From Paraflavitalea devenefica (lineage in GTDB: Bacteria; Bacteroidota; Bacteroidia; Chitinophagales; Chitinophagaceae), in NCBI RefSeq assembly GCF_011759375.1, contig NZ_JAARML010000007.1, positions 62,001-126,000 of the forward strand: a stretch of DNA of 64,000 nucleotides. Direction: 5' to 3'. A model generated the notes under the pieces. That model was not told the DNA's origin, ran no database searches, and saw only the letters and a list, made by a program, of their open reading frames with translations. Below are positions 24,786-33,155 of the stretch, one piece after another; positions within the stretch are counted from its first letter, which is position 1, and each line of letters begins with the position of its first letter. The position numbers were made by a program, and so were the translations under genes.

Positions 24786-27629
24786 TTATATTCCAAACTG
24801 GCCGCCAGCTACTATATACCGCTTCCGTTGCTGTGTATTCAACTTAATGGTTTTCCCCTTGTATTTCAATACACAAACACCACCTGCTTTGGATAAAATA
24901 CTGGCCTGCTGCAAAGCGCCGGCCTTCCATTGCATGTTGATCTCAAACCCGCCCCTGGCACACAGGCCTTTTACTGTACCATCGGGCAATGCAGATGGCA
25001 ATGCCGGCAACAACTCAATATAACCCGCATGACTTTGCACCAGCATCTCAGCCATGCCTGATGCGCCTCCAAAATTACCATCTATCTGGAAAGGAGGATG
25101 CGCATCAAACAGGTTGCGGTATACGCCACCACCCTCTCCTACACTGTTATCAGCAGGAGCCAACAGGCGCTCTGCCATCCGCAAAGTATGATCGCCATCT
25201 TTGAAACGCGCCCAGAGATTTACTTTCCAGGCAAGGCTCCACCCCGTACCTCCATCACCCCGGTACAATAACGACTGACGGGCAGCCTTCATCATACCGG
25301 CTGTACTGTCCCAGGTAATATCCGTACCCGGGTACACGCCCCACAGGTGTGATACGTGACGGTGTTTATTGGCGGTATCATCTTTATCTGTGAGCCATTC
25401 CTGCAACTGACCGTGCTTACCCACCTGGTTAGGCGCTAGCTGCCGGTATTTTTCATTCCATACAGATTGTAAGTGGGCATCAGTCTGTAAGAGCTGTGCT
25501 GCTTTGCCGGTAATCTTAAACAACTCCCGGATGATCTGGTGGTCCATTGTAGGGCCGGCAACCAATCCGCCCTGCTCCGGTGAGTTGGACGGCGTGCTGA
25601 TGAGCCAGCCTGTCCTGGGATCTTTCACCAGGAACTGTACAAAGAAATCAGCCGCCGATCTCATAATAGGGTAAGCCTGCCGCAGGAATGCTTTATCCTG
25701 TGTAAACAGGTAATGCTCCCACAGGTGCAGGCATAACCAGGCGCCGCCGGTAACCCAGATACCATGATTCGAAGCATTGATAGGCGCCGTACCCCGCCAC
25801 AGATCGGTATTGTGGTGCAATACCCAGCCGGGGGCGCCATAATGTTCTTTGGCTGTAAGCTCCCCTGCTGCAGCAGTTTCTTTGATGAGCTGGAATAATG
25901 GATCGGCACAGACACTCAGGTTCAATAGTTCTGCCGGCCAGTAATTCATTTGGATGTTGATATTGCTGGTGTATTTACTGCCCCAGGGAGGCGTAAGCAG
26001 GTTGTTCCAGATGCCCTGCAGGTTGGCAGGTTGTGCACCCGGACGGGAAGACGAGATCAGCAGGTAACGGCCATACTGCATATAAAGCGTCAGCAATCCC
26101 GGATCTTTTACCGCACTGAACTGATCTATGCGCTTGTCAGTAGGCAAGGCAGCATTGGCCGTGGAGCCAAAGTTGACCGAGAAAGTGTTGAAATACCTTT
26201 TATAATCATTGATATGTGCAGCCTTAATAGCGGCATACGTTTTACCCTTTATTTGTTGCAATGCCTGTTGGCAAACCGCTTCCGGATTACCGCCGGCATC
26301 GTTATAACTTGTAAAGCTGGTGCCAGCCACCAGGTAAAAAGTAGCTTCATCAGCACCTTTCAATACAATGGAACTATCGGTTACCAGTACGCTTCCTTTA
26401 ACGGAAGCAACATGCAGGTAACTGACGCCTTTTAATACCCCATTCTTTACCTGCAGGGAAATAGCCAGCGTACGATCATCTACCTTCCTGGTAGATGACA
26501 GCTTATGTGGTGTGTTCAGCAACGCTTCCAGGTCAATACTGCCCGGTTTGCTGGCAGTGAGGTGTATCACCATCGCCTGTTGTGGGGCACTTGAAAAATA
26601 CTCGTGGGTGAAACGAATGCCCCGCTGTTGATAGGATACAGTAGAAATGGCATTGGCAATGTCCAGCTCACGGCGGTAATCAGTGACTATAGCACCAGCC
26701 CAACCGCTCTTGTACAACCACAGATCCCCAAAGGGCTGGTAATCGGCCTGGTAACGGGGAAAGGAGGGTGGGTTATCATCCTGTACCCGATACTTCCAGG
26801 TAGTGGGAATAGGCTGACCGTTTTCGGGAGTACCGCCTTCGGGATACATCACCAGGGCTTTTTGTCCGCCCCGGGCGCCGGCAAAGCCCCCCTTATCAAA
26901 AAAGTTCAGCGCCTGCACAGCCATTACATTCCTTCCTTTCTTTAGTACAGCCGCAGGAACCAGGTAATGCCTGTTTTCATTGAGACCATCAGTAGTACCA
27001 ATAAGCTGACCATTAACATAAGTAACATCCATATCCCGCACACGACCAAGGTCAATATAGATGTTCTTACCAACCCATGCTTCCGGTACTTCAAAAGATG
27101 TTCGCAGCCATACAGCGCCATCCAATCCATCAAGATCCGATCCCAGGCTTTCCCATCCGTTGTTGTTGGGCACCCGCATTTCCCGCCAGTTGCCATCGTT
27201 ATAATCAGTGGCCGCATAGCGTGCATCCGCCTTTACCTTGCTGAGCCAGCCTGCTTTCTGCTGATCATAGTCTGCCTGCTCCGGGTATTTCACGCCCATG
27301 AATTCCTTTTCGGCCAGCGCTTCCGCTTCGGCCTGTTTACCTTCCTGCAACAGTTGACGGATGGGTTGCAGGTATTTCACAGCGCCATTGCGCTGGTAAT
27401 CGTGCGGTCCGCCCGTCCATAAAGTAGCTTCATTAAACTGTATGTGTTCAATCAATGGGTGGCCATAGATCATACCGCCAAGGCGTCCATTGCCAATAGG
27501 CAGCGCTTCTGTCCATTTTGTAGCGGGTTGTTTATACCAGAGCTTGAGTGGAGGCTCCTGTGCATGGGCAGACAGGGTACAGCAAACAATCATTACTGGT
27601 AAGCTCAGAATAGGCAAGTACTTCTTCAT
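24786..27629 (-). CDS. GH95 alpha-L-fucosidase/alpha-L-galactosidase with inserted jelly-roll domain
   Basis: A 947-residue exported enzyme; signal peptide 1-23 (SAHAQ). The GH95 N-terminal beta-sandwich starts at KLWYKQPATKWTEALPIGNG. It is interrupted at about residues 125-285 by a galactose-binding-like module (AVWLRTSFEVPEAW, YIDLGRVRDMDVTYVNG) before resuming at RYQADYQPFGDLWL. The catalytic (alpha/alpha)6 barrel holds the hallmark NIQMNYWPAE with N558 and N562, TPSNSPEQ, and the catalytic base region D850 in FQIDGNFGG. GH95 enzymes invert alpha-1,2-fucosyl or alpha-L-galactosyl links, in plant xyloglucan, mucin or RG-II. It sits in an operon with GH78 and an esterase-like protein. Confidence 0.93.
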   Translation of the reverse strand: MKKYLPILSLPVMIVCCTLSAHAQEPPLKLWYKQPATKWTEALPIGNGRLGGMIYGHPLIEHIQFNEATLWTGGPHDYQRNGAVKYLQPIRQLLQEGKQAEAEALAEKEFMGVKYPEQADYDQQKAGWLSKVKADARYAATDYNDGNWREMRVPNNNGWESLGSDLDGLDGAVWLRTSFEVPEAWVGKNIYIDLGRVRDMDVTYVNGQLIGTTDGLNENRHYLVPAAVLKKGRNVMAVQALNFFDKGGFAGARGGQKALVMYPEGGTPENGQPIPTTWKYRVQDDNPPSFPRYQADYQPFGDLWLYKSGWAGAIVTDYRRELDIANAISTVSYQQRGIRFTHEYFSSAPQQAMVIHLTASKPGSIDLEALLNTPHKLSSTRKVDDRTLAISLQVKNGVLKGVSYLHVASVKGSVLVTDSSIVLKGADEATFYLVAGTSFTSYNDAGGNPEAVCQQALQQIKGKTYAAIKAAHINDYKRYFNTFSVNFGSTANAALPTDKRIDQFSAVKDPGLLTLYMQYGRYLLISSSRPGAQPANLQGIWNNLLTPPWGSKYTSNINIQMNYWPAELLNLSVCADPLFQLIKETAAAGELTAKEHYGAPGWVLHHNTDLWRGTAPINASNHGIWVTGGAWLCLHLWEHYLFTQDKAFLRQAYPIMRSAADFFVQFLVKDPRTGWLISTPSNSPEQGGLVAGPTMDHQIIRELFKITGKAAQLLQTDAHLQSVWNEKYRQLAPNQVGKHGQLQEWLTDKDDTANKHRHVSHLWGVYPGTDITWDSTAGMMKAARQSLLYRGDGGTGWSLAWKVNLWARFKDGDHTLRMAERLLAPADNSVGEGGGVYRNLFDAHPPFQIDGNFGGASGMAEMLVQSHAGYIELLPALPSALPDGTVKGLCARGGFEINMQWKAGALQQASILSKAGGVCVLKYKGKTIKLNTQQRKRYIVAGGQFGI

Positions 27630-27706
27630 CTATCAGGTCTTATTGTTCGTAATATAGACCATATAGCATAAAGCAAAGCAAGTTGAGAAACAATATTAAT
27701 AATAAT

Positions 27707-30460
27707 CTATTTCACCACAAATTCATACTTCCCCGCTCCCACACCTACGAGGGCGTAGTCATCTTTGTACGCTATTATTTGCACAGCTTCGCCACCCTCT
27801 GTAACCTGCCTGCCTTTTGCACCAGGGATATGCACAGTAGCCCGGGTATTGGCGGGAATGGTCACATTCAGTGTAAAAACATTACCCTCTTTTTTCCATT
27901 CACTGACGATAGTGCCGTACAACGACTCATAACTACCCTTTACATAACTGATATCACCTACCACCTCTGGTTGTATCACAATATTGCTCCAGGCTACCGA
28001 TCTGTCCGATTGCCGGATGCCTGCCAGCCCGCCATAAAACCATTCCATAATATGGCCCAGCATGAGGTGGTTATTGGATACCACTTCCAATGCCTGCCAG
28101 GATTCTGTCAAGGCCGTAGCGCCTTTCTTGAGCTGGTAGCCATAACCCGGCACATCGTCCCGGAAATTCATATCATACAACAAGGGTGAAGCGCCGCCTT
28201 CCTGCAATGCCTGCACCAGGAAATGAAAGCCCACATCACCAGCCGTTAACTTTTTGCCGGTAGTCGTAATAGAGTCCACCAGGTTTTTAAACACCGCTTC
28301 CCGATGTTTGTCTTCCACCAGCCCTACCACCAATGGCATAGCCATGGAGGTTTGGCTACCGGTAGCATATACTTTTGTGGAGACATTGAAGAAGGTATCA
28401 TTAAACACCTGCCTGATTTCCTTGGCCTGTGCCGCATAAGCAGTAGCGGCCTGCGACTTGCCAAGCAAGGAAGACATCTTGCTCAACAGCTTTACATCAT
28501 AATAATAAATAGCAGTAGCGGTGAGTCCCATCGGGGTAAGTTGGGCAAATCCCGGACGGTTGGGCCCCAGATCGTACCAGTCGCCCAGGCCGTGTGACAG
28601 AATATGATGCTGAGATTTACTTTTCAGGTAAGACACATACTTTTCCATCATGGGATAGGCCTTGCGAATAATGGCCGTATCGCCATACCATTTGTATTGC
28701 AGCCAGGGCAGTATCACGGCCGCACTTCCCCACTCCGGCGAATCGCGGAAGCCGCCGTCAAACAATACAAACTCCGGTGCGATATCCGGCACCATACCAT
28801 CGGGCAACTGTGCATCCATCATATCATGGATGAGCTTATTGTACAGGTTATACGTTTCAAAATTGTATTTCACAGAAGCGCCCATCAGGTAATCCTGTTC
28901 CAGCCAGCTCAGCTTCTCCCGGTGCGGGCAATCGGTGATCACGCTTTGTAAATTCCCCTTAATGCCCCATTGTATCAATGTGTCAATACGGTTGAACAAA
29001 CTATTGGAACAGACAAAAGAACCATTGGTGGGCGTCGAATTACGCGTATGCAACGATGTAAGTCTTGTTATCTTTGGAAGATCCGCGCCGCCTGTAGCAG
29101 TATCGGGCACAGCACCCTCCACCTGCACATAACGGAAACCATAATAAGAGAATACAGGACGCCAGGTTTCCTCACCATCCCCTTTCAGGGTATAACTAAA
29201 GTAATATGGGCTGCCTGTTGCCTTCTGGTTAGCCAATTGCTGGTCATTGATCAGCTCAGCCGGTATCAGCTTCACCGTTTGCCCTTTCTTACCACGCACT
29301 TTCAATACTACAATGCCGGAGATATTCTGGCCGAAATCATACACATAACTGCCCGCTACCAGTTGTGTTACCTTTTTAGCCGTGAAAGACTGCATCACTT
29401 TCACCGGGTAATCCAATTCAGCCATCAGCTTTCCTTTGGGTACCGTTACCGGCAATGCATTCTTCCAGGAGGCATCCTGAAAGCCAGACTTGTTCCATCC
29501 TGCCTGTTCCAGTTGCGCATCATAATCCTCCCCGCCGAAAATGCTGTTAAATGTAATAGCCGAAGGCGCCGTTTTCCAGCTTTGATCAGATACAATGGTT
29601 TGTACCGCGCCATCCGTATACGTGATCTTCAGCAGGCAGATCATTTTGGGCATACCAAAAATTGTGACCAGCTTACGGTATCGCTCGCGGTTAATATGGT
29701 GGAACCCATTGCCTACTACCACGCCAACCACATTACGCCCGGGCTGCAACTGGTCCGTCACATCATACGCATTGTACAAACAGGTTTTGTCATAAAACGT
29801 CCAGCCCGGCGCCAGGAAACTTTCACCGGTCTTTCTTCCATTCAGGCTCATCTCATATTGTCCCAGTCCGCTCACAAAAGCCACAGCACTGCGTACTTTT
29901 TTGGCAATAGTAAATTCCTTACGGAATAAGGGCGTTACCGGGCGCTGCTTTGCTTTCTCGCCCAGCTTGCCGCCGCTGCCATGCACGCCCGGCACGATCC
30001 GCATCGTATCATGTATATCTTCATAACCGATCCATTGCGCCTTCTTCCAGTCCGCCTGCGCAAACAAACCTGTCGTAAACTGGCTGGTGACGCTCCAGGC
30101 CATTGCTTTATTTTCCTGGTCCCATACCCGTACCTTCCAATAATAGGTGGTGGCTGGCTTTAAAGCCTTGCCTTTATACACCACCTGAATGGAATTACCG
30201 GAAACTTGTTTGCCACTGTTCCATATACCGGCCCTATCATTTTCCAACTCATTGGCCTGTTCGGCTACTACTACCTGGTAAGCCGATTGCAGGAACCCAC
30301 GCTGGTCGCTCTTTATTTTCCAGCTCAGGATAGGCGATGCTTTATCAACACCCACAGGGGTAATGCGGTGTTCACAACGGAGGTCATAAAGCTGGGCGAC
30401 GGCTGTGATTGAACTAAGGAAGAATATTGTAATAATAATGATCCGGAACATAAAGAACAT
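27707..30460 (-). CDS. GH78 alpha-L-rhamnosidase
   Basis: A 917-residue exported protein; the signal peptide ends near TAVAQ (about residue 23). The layout is the usual one for family GH78: fibronectin-like N-terminal domain (LYDLRCEHRITPVGVD, LSWKIKSDQRGFLQSAYQV), carbohydrate-binding domain N (EMSLNGRKTGESFLAPGWT), concanavalin-like domain, the catalytic (alpha/alpha)6 barrel with DCPHREKLSWLEQD (acidic catalytic residues) and ALTESWQALEVVSNNH, and a C-terminal beta-sandwich. It removes terminal alpha-L-rhamnose from pectic or other plant glycans. It lies between the esterase and GH95 genes on the same strand, about 75 bases from GH95. Two ATGs lie three codons apart; either may be used. 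Confidence 0.94.
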   Translation of the reverse strand: MFFMFRIIIITIFFLSSITAVAQLYDLRCEHRITPVGVDKASPILSWKIKSDQRGFLQSAYQVVVAEQANELENDRAGIWNSGKQVSGNSIQVVYKGKALKPATTYYWKVRVWDQENKAMAWSVTSQFTTGLFAQADWKKAQWIGYEDIHDTMRIVPGVHGSGGKLGEKAKQRPVTPLFRKEFTIAKKVRSAVAFVSGLGQYEMSLNGRKTGESFLAPGWTFYDKTCLYNAYDVTDQLQPGRNVVGVVVGNGFHHINRERYRKLVTIFGMPKMICLLKITYTDGAVQTIVSDQSWKTAPSAITFNSIFGGEDYDAQLEQAGWNKSGFQDASWKNALPVTVPKGKLMAELDYPVKVMQSFTAKKVTQLVAGSYVYDFGQNISGIVVLKVRGKKGQTVKLIPAELINDQQLANQKATGSPYYFSYTLKGDGEETWRPVFSYYGFRYVQVEGAVPDTATGGADLPKITRLTSLHTRNSTPTNGSFVCSNSLFNRIDTLIQWGIKGNLQSVITDCPHREKLSWLEQDYLMGASVKYNFETYNLYNKLIHDMMDAQLPDGMVPDIAPEFVLFDGGFRDSPEWGSAAVILPWLQYKWYGDTAIIRKAYPMMEKYVSYLKSKSQHHILSHGLGDWYDLGPNRPGFAQLTPMGLTATAIYYYDVKLLSKMSSLLGKSQAATAYAAQAKEIRQVFNDTFFNVSTKVYATGSQTSMAMPLVVGLVEDKHREAVFKNLVDSITTTGKKLTAGDVGFHFLVQALQEGGASPLLYDMNFRDDVPGYGYQLKKGATALTESWQALEVVSNNHLMLGHIMEWFYGGLAGIRQSDRSVAWSNIVIQPEVVGDISYVKGSYESLYGTIVSEWKKEGNVFTLNVTIPANTRATVHIPGAKGRQVTEGGEAVQIIAYKDDYALVGVGAGKYEFVVK

Positions 30461-30470
30461 TTCATGAATT

Positions 30471-30566
30471 GGCTAGTGGTAAATGGCTAGTGACTAGTAG
30501 AGAGCGTCGGACTGGTTAAATAGTCGCAGCTATAGCCCACTTGCCACTAGCTACTTACCACTTGCT
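30471..30566. repeat. Intergenic palindrome, copy between esterase and GH78
   Basis: The left arm (about 30471-30497, GGCTAGTGGTAAATGGCTAG at its start) is an imperfect inverted copy of the right arm (about 30540-30566, CTTGCCACTAGCTACTTACC at its start). About 40 unmatched bases separate them. Related arms occur at 43031-43140 and 62376-62467. Confidence 0.7.
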
Positions 30567-30575
30567 CTTTGATTA

Positions 30576-31961
30576 CTATTTTTTGTTTTCGAATATTTTC
30601 CTCAACTCGTCAAAACTCTTAATCGCATTCGCCGGCAGGTTTTCACCCTTCGGGCCAAATACATACAAAGCAGGCTCCTCTTCGATGGTTACTTTACTTT
30701 CATCTACCTTACCGGCAGCATCCTGCAGGGGCTTTATATCCAGCTTAAAATGTTTGGCGATGAACAGGTATAAGGGCTGACGCTTGTTCACCCCAAAATC
30801 ATGGCCTTCTTCCGGCAGGTGTACATTCTCTACCAGGTCTGCCTTTCCATAATAACCATACATCTTTTGCAGGTAGGGAAACTCTGTTTGCGGCACATGA
30901 TCTGTCCAATCCTTTCCATCAGAGATCACCAGTTGCGGGCGCGGCGCTGCCATGGCGGCAATTTCCGGATTGGCCGTACCACCGCCACATAAATGCACAG
31001 GCATACCGCTTTCGCAGGGGCAGCCGCCACTATGGTAAGAGGATAACATCACAACCGGTATACTTAACTTAATACGATTATCCAATGCAGTGATAAGCAT
31101 CGTATGACTGCCGCCACCTGAGCCGCCCGAAATAGCAACCCGGCTGCTGTCGGCTTCTTTTAACGTGAGCAGGTAGTCCAGTAGGCGGATCGTTCCCAAT
31201 GCCTGCACCGTCATAGCCAATGCACGGCGATGGTCTTCTGTTTTAAACTGTAACAAGGATTCGCCCCAGGCAAAGAGATCATAGCTGATGGCCATGCAGC
31301 CCATACGCGCCAGGGTGGCGCAGCGATACTGGCAATCGGCCCGGTAACGGTGTTTGGCCCAATGCCCGTCCGGGCAAAGCACCACCGGTATCTTACCTTT
31401 TGCTTTCAACGGGCGGTACAGAGAACCGGCAATGTATAGTCCGGGTAATATTTCAAAAGCAATATTCTCAATGCTGTACCCATTCATCGTTCTTTTATTC
31501 ACAATAATGGGCTTGCTGCCGGGTGCGGGCGGCAAAGGAGATAACTGCAACGCCTCCCATAGGCACTTTTTTAAGGAGTCTCTCCGCAGCTCCCACTGCT
31601 GTGCATTACTATACAGGGAAGCGAGGTGGTCCAGACGGGCCTTGCCTTCTTCCGGCGTGAGGCGGTGATATTCAAAATACTTAAGCTTATAGCGTTTGTC
31701 GCCGGTCTTGTTCACCGCCATATCCAGCGGCGCTAATACATTGGCCAGGGTTGCTTCTGCATCGGGCCGGTAACGCCATTTGGCATAAGTAACCCATTTA
31801 TCTTTCACCATGTCCTCGCCATACTGCATCTTAATGCCATACTGTTGCTCAATATCTGTGAGCACTTCTTTCAGCGGCATCCTGAATTGTTCATCGGATG
31901 TCTGGGCTTTTGACAAACAAACATAGAGCACACACACAGTGAAGAACAATGTCTTTTTCAT
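30576..31961 (-). CDS. Exported STN-like domain / alpha-beta hydrolase fusion (acetyl-xylan-esterase-like)
   Basis: About 461 residues; signal peptide 1-19 (SKAQ). Residues about 25-95 resemble an STN (secretin/TonB short N-terminal) domain: MPLKEVLTDIEQQYGIKMQY, then LANVLAPLDMAVNKTGDKRY. The rest is an alpha/beta hydrolase of the acetyl xylan esterase/dienelactone type: VVLCPDGHWAKHRY, the nucleophile elbow ISGGSGGGSH, Asp in VISDGKDWTDH and His in LPEEGHDFG. It probably deacylates polysaccharide before the GH78 and GH95 enzymes of the same operon act. An STN domain on an enzyme rather than on a TonB receptor or FecR is unusual. The second ATG is chosen because it starts directly before the signal peptide. 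Confidence 0.75.
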   Translation of the reverse strand: MKKTLFFTVCVLYVCLSKAQTSDEQFRMPLKEVLTDIEQQYGIKMQYGEDMVKDKWVTYAKWRYRPDAEATLANVLAPLDMAVNKTGDKRYKLKYFEYHRLTPEEGKARLDHLASLYSNAQQWELRRDSLKKCLWEALQLSPLPPAPGSKPIIVNKRTMNGYSIENIAFEILPGLYIAGSLYRPLKAKGKIPVVLCPDGHWAKHRYRADCQYRCATLARMGCMAISYDLFAWGESLLQFKTEDHRRALAMTVQALGTIRLLDYLLTLKEADSSRVAISGGSGGGSHTMLITALDNRIKLSIPVVMLSSYHSGGCPCESGMPVHLCGGGTANPEIAAMAAPRPQLVISDGKDWTDHVPQTEFPYLQKMYGYYGKADLVENVHLPEEGHDFGVNKRQPLYLFIAKHFKLDIKPLQDAAGKVDESKVTIEEEPALYVFGPKGENLPANAIKSFDELRKIFENKK

Positions 31962-32171
31962 GCAAACAATCATCAGGAAATTATTAATTATTAATTATTA
32001 CGTTGCTCCTGCAGCAACTGGCGTTTTTCTCCCGACTCCCGCTCATGCCTGATCATCAGACGATATCCTCCGTCAGGAGGTTGCTGGCTGTCGTACATAC
32101 ATCTCCCCATCAGCCTGCTGCAAATAGCGGTAAATTTATTGTAACAGTCAACTTAACTGTCCTATACCATC

Positions 32172-32693
32172 ATGGCCATCTCCAATAAAGCAACCTTTAG
32201 CGTGTCTGCATCTGGCATACAGCCCCGCAAACAACCTTTATCGGCTATCATTAAAGCCGGATTAATAGCCGGCACGCTGGATATCCTTGCCGCCTTTGTA
32301 AGTTATATGATCAAGACGGGGAAAAACCCGCTGCCTATACTCAATTTTATTGCCAGTGGTGTAGTAGGTAAAGAGGAAGCCTATGCCGGCAGCAATAGGG
32401 TGCCGATGCAGGTATTGGGCCTGCTATTGCATTTCCTGATCGCCACCATCTTTGCTGCTATCTTTTACTATGCCTGGCCGGTCATCAGGCTGGTGAGTAA
32501 GAACTGGATCGTTACCGGGCTTTTATATGGCATACTGGTATGGCTGGCCATGAACCTCGTAGTAGTGCCGCTGAGCAGCACTCCTGTCATGAAACATACC
32601 ACTTCCGGCATTATAACCGGGATGCTGATCCTGATGGTATTTGTGGGATTGCCCATTGCCTGGGTTATTTCCAGGTACCGGGCCACTGCCTGA
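32172..32693 (+). CDS. Four-helix membrane protein, function unknown
   Basis: A 173-residue protein with about four hydrophobic helices (near residues 27-45, 81-103, 112-130 and 142-165). The segment AIIKAGLIAGTLDILAAFV and a late WLAMNLVVVPLS recall small YagU-like (DUF1440) inner-membrane proteins, but the match is weak. It diverges from the esterase operon and is followed by an ArsR-type regulator about 130 bases on, with that gene's own promoter between them. Confidence 0.6.
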   Translation: MAISNKATFSVSASGIQPRKQPLSAIIKAGLIAGTLDILAAFVSYMIKTGKNPLPILNFIASGVVGKEEAYAGSNRVPMQVLGLLLHFLIATIFAAIFYYAWPVIRLVSKNWIVTGLLYGILVWLAMNLVVVPLSSTPVMKHTTSGIITGMLILMVFVGLPIAWVISRYRATA

Positions 32694-32764
32694 GCAGCTC
32701 CGCTTTAAAACCCTGTCTGCAAATCGCCTTTCACTCAATGTCTTAGCTGTGCTATAAGACCTTA

Positions 32765-32793
32765 TTGGATGCTGCATTATTTCCGTACTTTTG
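32765..32793 (+). promoter_or_regulatory. Bacteroidetes-type promoter of the ArsR gene
   Basis: TTG at 32765-32767, an 18-base spacer, then TACTTTTG at 32786-32793, a full match to the -7 consensus TAnnTTTG. Transcription should start near 32800. This decides the ATG at 32823 as the start of the next gene, since the frame's earlier ATG (32769) lies inside the promoter. Confidence 0.7.
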
Positions 32794-32822
32794 TAACCAA
32801 ACGGCTACTACAATATTTACCT

Positions 32823-33152
32823 ATGAGACGTGATGTTTTCCAGGCTATCGCCGACCCCACCCGCCGCCAGATCATTGGGTTACTTTCCCAGCAAACTTTA
32901 ACCCTGAACAGTGTGGCAGCCAATTTTGAGGTGAGCAGGCCCGCTATTTCCAAGCATATTAAAATACTTACAGAGTGCGGATTGATCACCATACGCCAGC
33001 AGGGACGCGAGCGCTTTTGCGAAGCCAACTTCGGCAAGCTGAAAGAAGTGAGTGACTGGGCCGAACAATACCGCATCTTCTGGGCCAATAAGCTGGATGC
33101 CCTGGAAAACTTCCTGGCCAAGGAACAACAGGCAAAGAAGAAGATCAATTAG
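32823..33152 (+). CDS. ArsR-family winged-helix regulator
   Basis: A 109-residue DNA-binding protein. The winged helix covers most of it: DVFQAIADPTRRQIIGLLSQ, the recognition region VAANFEVSRPAISKHIKIL, and the wing ITIRQQGRERFCEAN. No metal-binding cysteine pair of the ArsR/SmtB type is seen; it resembles the SRPBCC-linked ArsR regulators, whose partner (an AHSA1-type protein) is absent here. The start is fixed by the promoter at 32765-32793. It converges on the M23 peptidase with only 3 bases between stops. Confidence 0.88.
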   Translation: MRRDVFQAIADPTRRQIIGLLSQQTLTLNSVAANFEVSRPAISKHIKILTECGLITIRQQGRERFCEANFGKLKEVSDWAEQYRIFWANKLDALENFLAKEQQAKKKIN

Positions 33153-33155
33153 TAC

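Noticed and set aside
28970..29929. Long plus-strand frame of 319 codons antisense to the GH78 gene
   Set aside because: Shadow of a GH78 rhamnosidase whose motifs are intact on the minus strand.
24146..31961. Calling the glycosidase cluster a standard polysaccharide utilisation locus
   Set aside because: No SusC/SusD pair, hybrid sensor or PUL ECF gene adjoins; the cluster is described as a glycan operon only.
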